Shown: positions 7,966 to 16,441 of the stretch, piece by piece
Position numbering within the stretch: the first letter of the stretch is position 1
Layout of the letters: each line of letters opens with the position of its first letter
DNA from: an uncultured Tateyamaria sp.
GTDB taxonomy: Bacteria > Pseudomonadota > Alphaproteobacteria > Rhodobacterales > Rhodobacteraceae
Direction: 5' to 3'
Length of the DNA: 64,000 nucleotides
NCBI RefSeq assembly: GCF_947503705.1
Contig: NZ_CANNES010000005.1
Span: 1 to 64,000 of the forward strand
Notes under the pieces: model-generated
What the model was told of the DNA's origin: nothing
Databases searched by the model: none
What the model saw: the letters and a program-made list of their open reading frames with translations, nothing else
Made by a program: the position numbers and the translations under genes

Positions 7966-8159
7966 CGGCACAGTCCTTTGACGGGCAGGGCGTGGTGCCC
8001 TTTGACGTGCACCCTTTCGCAAGTATCGTGGCGCTGGCAAGCACTCACCAAACCGCTTTGGGCGCTTTGTTTCAGAATGAAAGCAGTTGTGCTTGTGGCT
8101 ATTGGAAAAGGCCGCGCCACTTGCGTCCAAGGGTCGGGCTGACCCCTGCAAAACGGCCT

Positions 8160-8837
8160 TTAGCCCGCCATCTTATGGGCCAGCGCACGCGCGCGTTCGG
8201 GCTCGATCTCCCAACAGCAGGCGATTTCCCAGGCCAGGCGCGCGCGGGCTGTCGCGGTATCGGGCTCGATTGCGTCAAAGCCTTTGTGGTCGCGCCGCGC
8301 TTCGTCCCAATCCAGGACGGTGATCGTGCCGTCTGGCGCGGTCAGGATGTTTGCGGGGTTCAGATCCGCATGTACGATGCAGGCGGGCATAGACGGCATG
8401 GCCGCCCAAGCTTTGCGCATCTGCGCCACCAGGGGCTCTGGGATGCGCGTCAGGTCAATGTCACCGCCACGGGGGGCGGTCAGCAGGGTGTGCGCGTCGG
8501 CAAAACCGGGACGCTGTGGGATGTTACGGGTGGCCGCGTGAAAGGCGGCGATCTTTGCGCCGATCTGACCCGGCGGGGTCGGAACACCTGGGCAAAACGG
8601 CTCGCAAGTCCACCCGTCGCAGACCAGCCAGCCTCGATTATTGGGAACAAGACCCGGTGCGTTCAGGCCAACCGCCCGCGCGACATCGTGTACCGGCCCC
8701 AACCAGCGCAAGGCCGTCTCGGACCGCCGCGTTGTCTTCAATACATAGTCGCCAACACGCAACACGACATTGCGATGACCGCCAGGCAGGGGAACGGGCG
8801 TGCCCGTCAAACCCCATGCGCCCAGCGGTGGGGTCAT
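8160..8837 (-). CDS. Aminoglycoside-phosphotransferase-family small-molecule kinase
   Basis: This 225-residue protein has the APH/choline-kinase fold signature: an N-terminal glycine loop and Lys strand (GGHRNVVLRVGDYVLKTT), the catalytic HADLNPANIL loop, and the metal-binding VLDWDEA. It is shorter than most APH proteins (about 260-300), and the C-terminal helices are compact. Its start overlaps the stop of pyruvate carboxylase by 4 bp (ATGA), so it is the downstream gene of that operon. A resistance role is unlikely in this context; phosphorylation of a metabolite is more probable. Confidence 0.82.
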   Translation of the reverse strand: MTPPLGAWGLTGTPVPLPGGHRNVVLRVGDYVLKTTRRSETALRWLGPVHDVARAVGLNAPGLVPNNRGWLVCDGWTCEPFCPGVPTPPGQIGAKIAAFHAATRNIPQRPGFADAHTLLTAPRGGDIDLTRIPEPLVAQMRKAWAAMPSMPACIVHADLNPANILTAPDGTITVLDWDEARRDHKGFDAIEPDTATARARLAWEIACCWEIEPERARALAHKMAG

Positions 8838-11800
8838 TCCAGTTCGACCAGCAGATCCTTGGCGTCGATCTGGCCGCCCGGACCCACATGGACCGCTTTG
8901 ACAACCGCGTCCCGTTCGGCGTGGATACCGGTTTCCATCTTCATCGCCTCAATGGTCAACAGCAGGTCGCCTTCGCAAACCTCCTGACCGACCTGTACCC
9001 CGACCGACGCAACAACACCCGGCATCGGCGCGCCCACGTGATTGGCATTGCCTTGCTCGGCCTTGGGCCGTTGGACCGTGGTGGACTTGACCAAACGGTT
9101 CGGCACTCGGATGACGCGGGGCTGACCGTTAAGCTCAAAGAATACTTTGGCCTCACCGTCTTCGTTGGTCTCGCCCACAGCCTGGAGCCGGATTTCAAGC
9201 GTTTTGCCGGGATCAATCTCGGCTGTAATCTCTTCGCCCGGCTCCATGCCATAGAAAAACGTCTTGGTGGGCAAGGTGCGGACGGGGCCGTAGGTCCGGT
9301 GGCGGCCCATGTAATCCAGGAACACTTTTGGATACATCAGGTAGCCGCTTAGGTCCTCGTCATCGACGAAACGACCCTCCAACTGGGCAGACAGATCGGC
9401 GCGCGTCGCCTCAAGATCGACGGCCGGAACATCCGCGCCGGGACGGTTCAGGTTCGGCGCTTCACCCTTGAGGGCCTTGATCTGAATGCCCGCTGGGAAC
9501 CCGCCGGGAGGCTGGCCCAAATTGCCGCGCATCATGTCCACGACACTGTCGGGGAAGGCGACGTCCTTGTCGGGGTCTTCGACCTCGGTGCGGGTCAGGT
9601 TCTGGCTGACCATCATCAGGGCCATGTCACCGACGACCTTGGAACTTGGCGTCACCTTCACAATATCGCCAAACATCTGGTTCACGTCCGCATAGGTGCG
9701 GGCCACTTCGTGCCAGCGCTCTTCCAGACCCATGGAGCGGGCCTGCGCCTTGAGGTTGGTGAATTGACCGCCCGGCATTTCGTGCAGGTAAACCTCCGAT
9801 GACGGGGCCTGCATCCCGCTCTCAAATGCGGCGTAGTGGCTGCGGACGGCTTCCCAATAATCCGAGATGTCGCTGATCGCATCAATGCTCAGTCCGGTGT
9901 CGCGATCGGTGTTCTGCAACGCCTCGACCACCGTCCCCAGGGTCGCCTGGCTGGTATTGCCCGACAGGGCATCCATCGCGCAATCGACCGCATCCACACC
10001 CGCCTCGGAGGCGGCCAGGATTGTCGCACTTGCGATACCGGCCGTGTCGTGGGTGTGGAAATGGATAGGCAGGCCCACCTCTTGCTTCAGCGCCTTGACC
10101 AGCACCCGCGCGGCGGCGGGTTTCAGCAACCCGGCCATATCCTTGAGGCCCAGTATGTGCGCACCCGCATCCTTCAGCTGGTTGCCCATATCCACATAGT
10201 ATTTCAGGTCATATTTAGAGCGGTCGGGGTCCAGGATATCGCCAGTGTAGCAGACGGTCCCTTCGCAGATCTTGCCCTGTTCCTGCACCGCATCCATGGC
10301 CACGCGCATGTTTTCAACCCAGTTCAGGCTGTCAAACACGCGGAAGACGTCGACGCCGCTGGTGGCGGCCACACGTACAAACTCCTGCACAACGTTGTCA
10401 GGGTAATTGGTGTAACCCACCCCGTTTGCCCCGCGCAGGAGCATTTGCGTCATCAGGTTCGGCATCCGCTCGCGCAGGTCGCGCAGACGCTGCCAGGGGC
10501 ATTCCTGCAAGAAACGGTAAGCGACGTCAAAGGTGGCGCCGCCCCAGCACTCCATCGAAAACAGCTGTGGCAGGTTGGCGGCATAGGCAGGGGCCACCTT
10601 GATCATGTCATGGCTGCGCATCCGGGTGGCAAGTAGGGACTGATGCCCGTCGCGCATGGTGGTGTCGGTGATCAGCAACTGTTGCTGCGCCTTCATCCAG
10701 TCGGCGACCGCCTGCGGGCCCTTCTGCTCCAACAGGTTACGGGTGCCCATCTGATGCGACGGGTCGGCCTGCAAGGCGGGGGGCTTGGGTTGTTTCAGGT
10801 CGGCGCGTGGGCGCGGGCGATCCTTGACCTCCGGGTGCCCGTTCACGGTGATATCTGCGATATAGGTCAGCACCTTCGTGCCCCGGTCGCGACGCCGCTT
10901 GAAGGCAAAGAGGTCGGGCGTCTCGTCAATGAACTTGGTGTGGTAAGTGTTGTCGAGGAAGGTCGGGTGCTTGAGCAGATTTTCCACAAAGGCGATGTTG
11001 GTGCTTACCCCCCGGATGCGGAACTCGCGCAGCGCGCGGTCCATCCGGGCGATGGCCATTTCAGGCGTGGGGGCCTTGGCAGTCACTTTGGTCAGAAGCG
11101 AGTCGTAATAGCGGGTGATCACGCCGCCTGCATAGGCAGTGCCGCCGTCCAGACGGATACCCATGCCGGTCGCCTCGCGATATGCGGTGATGCGACCGTA
11201 GTCGGGAATAAAGTTGTTCTGCGGATCCTCGGTCGTGATCCGGGTCTGGAGCGCGTGGCCGGTCAGTACCACATCGTCCTGAGTGGCTTTGCCCGTGGCC
11301 TCCTGAATCGTTTTGCCCTCGGCAATCAGGATCTGCGCCTGAACGATGTCGATGCCGGTGACTTCTTCGGTGACAGTGTGTTCAACCTGGACCCGCGGGT
11401 TCACTTCGATGAAGTAGAACTTGTTGGTGTCCATATCCATCAGGAACTCGACGGTGCCCGCGCACTCATAATTCACGTGTTTGCAGATTTTGTAGCCCAG
11501 GTCGCAAATCTCCGCCCGTTGGGCCTCGGTCAGGTAGGGGGCAGGGGCCCGCTCCACGACTTTTTGATTGCGGCGCTGGACGGAACAGTCCCGCTCGAAG
11601 AGGTGGTACATCCCGCCGTGCTTGTCGCCCAGGATTTGCACTTCGACGTGGCGGGCCTTCAGGATCATCTTTTCCAGATAACCTTCGCCATTGCCAAAAG
11701 CGGCCTCGGCCTCGCGGCGGCCTTCCAGCACTTTTTCCTCCACCTCGTCCTCGGACATGATGGGGCGCATCCCGCGCCCACCACCGCCCCAGGAGGCTTT

Positions 11801-12280
11801 GAGCATGAGGGGGTAGCCGACCTCTTTGGCCTCGGCCTTGATGGCCTTCATGTCGTCGCCCAGGACTTCGGTTGCCGGGATCACCGGCACGCCCGCCTCA
11901 ACGGCCACACGTCGGGCCGAAGCCTTGTCACCCAAGGCACGCATCGTCTCGGATTTGGGGCCAATGAAGGTGATGCCGTTTTTTTCGCAAGCATCCACAA
12001 AATCGGGATTTTCCGACAGCAGGCCATAGCCGGGATGGATCGCGTCGGCCCCGCTGATGCGGGCTACGCGGATCATTTCGTCGATAGACAGGTATGCGGC
12101 CACGGGGCCCAGGTCTTCGCCGATGCGGTAAGCCTCGTCGGCCTTGAACCGGTGCAGGCCCAGTTTGTCCTCTTCGGCAAAGACGGCGACGGTCTTTTTG
12201 CCCATCTCGTTGGCGGCCCGCATGATGCGGATGGCAATCTCGCCCCGATTGGCGATCAGGATTTTCTTGAAGTCGGGCAT
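8834..12280 (-). CDS. pyc: Pyruvate carboxylase
   Basis: This 1148-residue anaplerotic enzyme carboxylates pyruvate to oxaloacetate using ATP, bicarbonate and biotin. The length is the usual size for a single-chain PYC. The biotin carboxylase domain comes first (KILIANRGEIAIRIMRAANE; ATP-grasp loop KASWGGGGRGM), then the carboxyltransferase domain (DTTMRDGHQSLLATRMRS), and last the biotinyl domain with the EAMKMETG attachment Lys near the C-terminus. I chose the ATG at 12280, preceded by GGGAG; the open frame upstream adds unconserved residues. A phosphotransferase-like gene overlaps its end. Confidence 0.98.
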   Translation of the reverse strand: MPDFKKILIANRGEIAIRIMRAANEMGKKTVAVFAEEDKLGLHRFKADEAYRIGEDLGPVAAYLSIDEMIRVARISGADAIHPGYGLLSENPDFVDACEKNGITFIGPKSETMRALGDKASARRVAVEAGVPVIPATEVLGDDMKAIKAEAKEVGYPLMLKASWGGGGRGMRPIMSEDEVEEKVLEGRREAEAAFGNGEGYLEKMILKARHVEVQILGDKHGGMYHLFERDCSVQRRNQKVVERAPAPYLTEAQRAEICDLGYKICKHVNYECAGTVEFLMDMDTNKFYFIEVNPRVQVEHTVTEEVTGIDIVQAQILIAEGKTIQEATGKATQDDVVLTGHALQTRITTEDPQNNFIPDYGRITAYREATGMGIRLDGGTAYAGGVITRYYDSLLTKVTAKAPTPEMAIARMDRALREFRIRGVSTNIAFVENLLKHPTFLDNTYHTKFIDETPDLFAFKRRRDRGTKVLTYIADITVNGHPEVKDRPRPRADLKQPKPPALQADPSHQMGTRNLLEQKGPQAVADWMKAQQQLLITDTTMRDGHQSLLATRMRSHDMIKVAPAYAANLPQLFSMECWGGATFDVAYRFLQECPWQRLRDLRERMPNLMTQMLLRGANGVGYTNYPDNVVQEFVRVAATSGVDVFRVFDSLNWVENMRVAMDAVQEQGKICEGTVCYTGDILDPDRSKYDLKYYVDMGNQLKDAGAHILGLKDMAGLLKPAAARVLVKALKQEVGLPIHFHTHDTAGIASATILAASEAGVDAVDCAMDALSGNTSQATLGTVVEALQNTDRDTGLSIDAISDISDYWEAVRSHYAAFESGMQAPSSEVYLHEMPGGQFTNLKAQARSMGLEERWHEVARTYADVNQMFGDIVKVTPSSKVVGDMALMMVSQNLTRTEVEDPDKDVAFPDSVVDMMRGNLGQPPGGFPAGIQIKALKGEAPNLNRPGADVPAVDLEATRADLSAQLEGRFVDDEDLSGYLMYPKVFLDYMGRHRTYGPVRTLPTKTFFYGMEPGEEITAEIDPGKTLEIRLQAVGETNEDGEAKVFFELNGQPRVIRVPNRLVKSTTVQRPKAEQGNANHVGAPMPGVVASVGVQVGQEVCEGDLLLTIEAMKMETGIHAERDAVVKAVHVGPGGQIDAKDLLVELE

Positions 12281-12464
12281 GAATGCTCCCCCCGGGACAG
12301 GACTTGGCTGCCCCCTTGTGGAGCAGTATTGTGCAGTTGCAGCATTCTTTATGACGTTTACGTGACGCAAACAACACGTAGTTCTGGGTAGGTCGGCGCG
12401 CAGGCGCAGCAACAGATACGCCTTATCAGGAGATTTTGGGGAGGCGTTTGTAATCGAGTGTCGA

Positions 12465-12503
12465 GGGGGAGTGGGGCGCTGCCCCCGGCCTTTGGCCTCC
12501 CCC
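12465..12503. repeat. Rhodobacterales-type intergenic GC-rich three-way-junction element
   Basis: An outer stem GGGGGA/TCCCCC (12465-12470 with 12498-12503) encloses two small hairpins: GGGGC/GCCCC (12473-12477 with 12481-12485) and GGCC/GGCC (12487-12490 with 12494-12497). It is followed by AGTATTTATGG. I recall very similar GGGG...CCCCCGG-AGTATTT elements between genes in many roseobacter genomes. It lies just downstream of the hydroxy-acid dehydrogenase gene and may act as its terminator or as a dispersed repeat. Confidence 0.6.
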
Positions 12504-12565
12504 GGCAGTATTTATGGAACAATGAAGCGGGGCTCTAACGCGGAGGTGTCCGCCGCCCCGAGGGT

Positions 12566-13705
12566 TCAGTCCAGCGTAAATGGCTTGGGCAGTTCGGCGA
12601 AGGTGCGCGCACCCAATTGTCCCATATTCGCCTCGAGATCCGCCTTGAGAATATGGGCAAGGTGTTCCGGCCCTTTGGGACCCAAGGCCGCCAGCGCATA
12701 GTGCCACGCCCGTCCCAGCATCACGAAATCAGCCCCAGATGCCATGGCGCGCAGGATATCAAGCCCGCCTTGAACACCGCTGTCAAAGATGATCGGCAAG
12801 TTCGTGGCACGCCGTACAGCAGGCAGCACCTCAATTGTGCCGGGCCCTGCATCGAATTGGCGGCCTGCATGGTTGGAAATCCATATGGCATCGACCCCCA
12901 TGCCTTCCAGCCTCTCGGCATCGGTTCCCCGCATCACGCCCTTGACGATGAATGGCCCGTCCCAGGCGTCGCGCAACCATTGCACATAGTCCCAGGTGGG
13001 CGAGGTGCGCAGCAGGTATCCGACATGGGCGTTGACGGGCAGGTTTTCCGACGCCTTGGGAATATAGGCGTCCAGCATCCGCATGTTTGGCATGCCCTTG
13101 CGCGCCATGCCCATGGCCCAAGCGGGTCGCATCGCCACCTGCGCCAGCAGGCGCGGCGTCAGACGGGGCGGATTGGTCAGGCCAGAGCGGGTCTGGCGCT
13201 CGCGCCGCGAGGCCACGGGCACATCGACGGTGAGGATCAAAGTCTTGAACCCGGCCGCCTTGGCGCGGCGCAGCATATCGCGGCGGATTTCCTCGTCGCG
13301 GGGCGGGTACATCTGAAACCAGGCATTTGGGCCAAGCTCGGCCTGCACATCCTCGGGCGAGGCGGCCGCCACCGTCGACAGAGTATAGGGGATGTTGAGT
13401 AACTTGGCCGCCCGCGCCAGATGCCGTTCCGCATCGGGCCACATCAGCCCGGACATGCCCACCGGTGCGATGCCGAATGGCAGGGGCAGGTCCGCACCCA
13501 GAAATGACGTGCTCAGATCAGGCGTGAACTCTCCATGCAGGATCGAGGGCATCATGCCGATCCGGTCCAGCGCCGACCGATTGCGTGCCTTTGTCGCCTC
13601 GTTGCCGGTGCCGCTGTCGAGGTATTCCCAAACGAATTTCGGAATGCGCCGCTCGGCGCGTGCAGCAAGGTCGGACAGGGCGGGGAAACGGGCTTCTAAT
13701 GTCAT
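12566..13705 (-). CDS. FMN-dependent alpha-hydroxy-acid dehydrogenase (LldD/glycolate-oxidase family)
   Basis: This 379-residue TIM-barrel flavoprotein oxidises an L-2-hydroxy acid (lactate, glycolate, mandelate or a relative) and passes electrons to quinone, cytochrome or oxygen. The FMN/substrate motif SNHAGRQFD holds the catalytic His at about residue 279, and the late loop FDSGVQGG...GADFVMLGRAW binds the FMN phosphate. The family usually has NHGGRQLD, so the A and F here are small deviations. A LacI-type operator 36 bp upstream of the ATG matches that of the TRAP/HpsN operon 9 kb away. It could therefore act on a hydroxy acid from that pathway. L-lactate dehydrogenase is the default alternative. 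Confidence 0.9.
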   Translation of the reverse strand: MTLEARFPALSDLAARAERRIPKFVWEYLDSGTGNEATKARNRSALDRIGMMPSILHGEFTPDLSTSFLGADLPLPFGIAPVGMSGLMWPDAERHLARAAKLLNIPYTLSTVAAASPEDVQAELGPNAWFQMYPPRDEEIRRDMLRRAKAAGFKTLILTVDVPVASRRERQTRSGLTNPPRLTPRLLAQVAMRPAWAMGMARKGMPNMRMLDAYIPKASENLPVNAHVGYLLRTSPTWDYVQWLRDAWDGPFIVKGVMRGTDAERLEGMGVDAIWISNHAGRQFDAGPGTIEVLPAVRRATNLPIIFDSGVQGGLDILRAMASGADFVMLGRAWHYALAALGPKGPEHLAHILKADLEANMGQLGARTFAELPKPFTLD

Positions 13706-13739
13706 GACAGCCTTATGGCGCGCCGAATTGAAAGCCGCA

Positions 13740-13753
13740 AGTAAGCGCTTACA
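13740..13753. promoter_or_regulatory. LacI-family operator O3 before the alpha-hydroxy-acid dehydrogenase gene
   Basis: AGTAAGCGCTTACA matches operator O1 at 13 of 14 bases and contains the perfect palindrome GTAAGCGCTTAC (13741-13752). It stands about 35 bp upstream of the start codon at 13705, the same distance as O1 from its operon start. No regulator gene is adjacent. Confidence 0.75.
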
Positions 13754-13866
13754 TTCCGTACCGCGCGAAACCCCGTCTTGTGGGTAAGACAGGTCTCAGA
13801 CCCATTCCCGCAAGGCGTACCTGAGCTGCGCCATTGGCCCGATAGCAAGGCCCAAAATGACACTTG

Positions 13867-13881
13867 GAACATCTGGCGAAC
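13867..13881. promoter_or_regulatory. Alphaproteobacterial SOS (LexA) box upstream of uvrD
   Basis: GAAC-ATCTGGC-GAAC is, on the other strand, the direct repeat GTTC-N7-GTTC recognised by alphaproteobacterial LexA. It lies 41-55 bp before the uvrD start codon, a normal operator distance. The match to the consensus spacing is exact. Confidence 0.8.
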
Positions 13882-13921
13882 ATGGCTTTTCCTTTGGGAC
13901 GCGCCGCGTTAGATTACCCGC

Positions 13922-16357
13922 ATGAGCAGCTTTGACGATATGGACGCCTTTGAGGGTGCCGCTTCCCTGTCCGCCCGTGCCATGGCCGCGCGGCCACAAC
14001 CCTATCTGGATGGGTTGAACCCCGCCCAACGCGCCGCGGTGGAACAGATGGATGGACCGGTTCTGATGCTGGCGGGGGCCGGGACGGGCAAGACCCGGGC
14101 ACTGACCGCCCGTGTGGTGCATTTGCTGAACACGGGCCGGGCGCGGCCAAATGAAATCCTTGCGGTGACCTTCACCAACAAAGCCGCCCGCGAGATGAAG
14201 AACCGTGTGGGTCAGATGCTGGGTCAGAGCATCGAGGGGATGCCGTGGCTGGGCACGTTCCACGCGATTTGCGTCAAACTGCTGCGCCGCCACGCCGAGC
14301 TTGCGGGCCTCAAGTCCAACTTCACCATTCTGGACACGGACGACCAGTTGCGCCTGCTCAAGCAGTTGATCCGGGCGGCAAATATCGACGACAAACGCTG
14401 GCCCGCGCGGCAGCTGAGCAGCATCATCGACGGTTGGAAAAACCGGGCGCTGACACCCGACAAGGTGCCTGCCGCCGATGGTGGAGCCTATAACCACAAG
14501 GGCGTCGAACTTTACACCCAATATCAGGCGCGCCTGAAAGAACTGAATGCCTGCGACTTTGGCGACCTGCTCTTGCACGTGGTCACTATCTTTCAGACCC
14601 ACAATGACATTCTGGAACAGTACCAACGCTGGTTCCGCTATATTCTGGTGGACGAATACCAGGATACCAATGTCGCCCAATACCTCTGGCTGCGCCTGTT
14701 GGCGCAAGGACACAAGAACATCTGCTGTGTGGGCGACGATGATCAGTCGATCTATGGCTGGCGCGGGGCCGAGGTGGGCAACATTCTGCGATTCGAAACC
14801 GATTTTCCGGGCGCGCACGTGGTCCGGCTGGAACAAAACTACCGCTCCACCCCCCACATCCTTGCGGCCGCCTCTGGCGTGATCGAAGGCAATCAGGGGC
14901 GGCTGGACAAAACACTCTGGACGGATAAGGACGAGGGCGAAAAGGTCCGCCTGATCGGTCACTGGGATGGCGAGGAAGAGGCGCGTTGGATCGGCGAAGA
15001 AGTTGAGGCGGCACAATCTGGCACCCGTGGCATGGCGCCTGTGTCTCTGAACAACATGGCGATCCTCGTGCGCGCCTCGCACCAGATGCGCGCCTTTGAG
15101 GATCGTTTTCTGACCATCGGTCTGCCCTACCGCGTCATCGGCGGGCCGCGGTTCTACGAACGGATGGAGATTCGCGATGCCATGGCCTATTTCCGTGTCG
15201 TTGTGTCGCCAGACGATGATCTTGCGTTCGAGCGGATCGTAAACACGCCCAAGCGTGGGCTTGGCGACAAGGCTCAGCAAACCATCCAGATTGCCGCGCG
15301 TGCCAATGGTGTGTCACTGGTCGAGGGCGCGCGCATGGCTGTCGAACAGGGCCTGATCAAGGGCAAGGGCGGCAGCGAGTTGCGCGCGCTTGTCGAAGGG
15401 ATTGACCGCTGGAACGCCGAGTTGCGCGGCCCCCGGATCGAGGTCACGCTGGACGACGATGCCGTGCTGGATGAGGGCGGCCCAACCACACGAATAGATT
15501 ATGGCCCACCGCGCCTTAGCCATATGGAACTGGCAGAGATCATCCTGGACGAGTCCGGCTACACCACCCATTGGCAAAACGACAAAACGCCCGAGGCACC
15601 GGGGCGGCTGGAGAACCTCAAGGAACTGGTCAAAGCGCTCGAAGGGTTCGAAAACCTGCAAGGCTTCCTCGAACACGTGTCGCTGATCATGGATAATGCC
15701 AGCGAGGATGCAGAGGCGAAAGTGTCGATCATGACGCTCCATGCGGCCAAGGGGCTGGAATTCCCCATGGTCTTCCTACCGGGCTGGGAAGACGGGCTTT
15801 TCCCCTCGCAACGTTCCATGGACGAAAGCGGCGTGAAGGGCCTCGAAGAGGAGCGGCGGCTTGCCTATGTCGGCATCACGCGCGCCGAAGAGGTCTGCAC
15901 GATTTCCTTTGCCGCCAACCGGCGGGTCTTTGGTCAGTGGCAATCGTCCATGCCCTCGCGGTTCATCGACGAGTTGCCGGATGACCATGTCGAAGTTTTA
16001 ACGCCTCCGGGTCTTTATGGCGGAGGCTTTGGCGCGGCAGCCCCGGGCATGGGCGTGCAATCCAACCTGCATCAGGCGGCGGCCGAGGCCAACGTCTACA
16101 ATTCACCCGGCTGGAAACGCTTGCAGGCCCGGTCCGGCAATCGGCCCATCAGCCAGCCCAAGGAAACACGCAATACCGTCATCGACATGAATGCTGTGTC
16201 CAGCTTCACCATGGGCGAGCGGGTGTTTCACCAGAAATTCGGCTATGGCGCGATTGTCGGGATCGAGGGCGACAAGCTCGAAATTGACTTCGAAAAGGCG
16301 GGCCAAAAGAAGGTCGTGGCCAAGTTCATCACAGGTGCGGACGACATCCCGTTCTGA
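13922..16357 (+). CDS. uvrD: ATP-dependent DNA helicase UvrD/PcrA
   Basis: This is an 811-residue superfamily 1A 3'-5' helicase for nucleotide-excision and mismatch repair and clearance of stalled replication. Recognisable motifs in order: Q-motif LNPAQRAAVEQ, Walker A LAGAGTGKTRALTARV, Walker B VDEYQDTN, motif III GDDDQSIYGWRGA, motif IV QNYRST, motif V LHAAKGLEF and motif VI AYVGITRAEE. The C-terminal tail (from about residue 720) is variable and ends in a Tudor-like stretch, FHQKFGYGAIVGIEGDKLEI, as in PcrA/UvrD, which binds RNA polymerase. A LexA box precedes the gene, so DNA-damage induction is expected. Confidence 0.97.
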   Translation: MSSFDDMDAFEGAASLSARAMAARPQPYLDGLNPAQRAAVEQMDGPVLMLAGAGTGKTRALTARVVHLLNTGRARPNEILAVTFTNKAAREMKNRVGQMLGQSIEGMPWLGTFHAICVKLLRRHAELAGLKSNFTILDTDDQLRLLKQLIRAANIDDKRWPARQLSSIIDGWKNRALTPDKVPAADGGAYNHKGVELYTQYQARLKELNACDFGDLLLHVVTIFQTHNDILEQYQRWFRYILVDEYQDTNVAQYLWLRLLAQGHKNICCVGDDDQSIYGWRGAEVGNILRFETDFPGAHVVRLEQNYRSTPHILAAASGVIEGNQGRLDKTLWTDKDEGEKVRLIGHWDGEEEARWIGEEVEAAQSGTRGMAPVSLNNMAILVRASHQMRAFEDRFLTIGLPYRVIGGPRFYERMEIRDAMAYFRVVVSPDDDLAFERIVNTPKRGLGDKAQQTIQIAARANGVSLVEGARMAVEQGLIKGKGGSELRALVEGIDRWNAELRGPRIEVTLDDDAVLDEGGPTTRIDYGPPRLSHMELAEIILDESGYTTHWQNDKTPEAPGRLENLKELVKALEGFENLQGFLEHVSLIMDNASEDAEAKVSIMTLHAAKGLEFPMVFLPGWEDGLFPSQRSMDESGVKGLEEERRLAYVGITRAEEVCTISFAANRRVFGQWQSSMPSRFIDELPDDHVEVLTPPGLYGGGFGAAAPGMGVQSNLHQAAAEANVYNSPGWKRLQARSGNRPISQPKETRNTVIDMNAVSSFTMGERVFHQKFGYGAIVGIEGDKLEIDFEKAGQKKVVAKFITGADDIPF

Positions 16358-16441
16358 GAGGGTGCCCAAAGGCGGCAATGTTGACTTGGCGCAAGGGCCG
16401 GTGCCAGTGTCGATGAACACGCGCAACAAAAGGCCCCTGCC

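Noticed and set aside
8160-8837. Aminoglycoside resistance gene
   Set aside because: The kinase fold is shared by many metabolite kinases; coupling to pyc and lack of any mobile element argue against resistance.
10643-12391. A 582-codon plus-strand frame antisense to pyruvate carboxylase
   Set aside because: The opposite strand holds a complete, motif-rich pyc; the antisense frame has no recognisable domain and no RBS.
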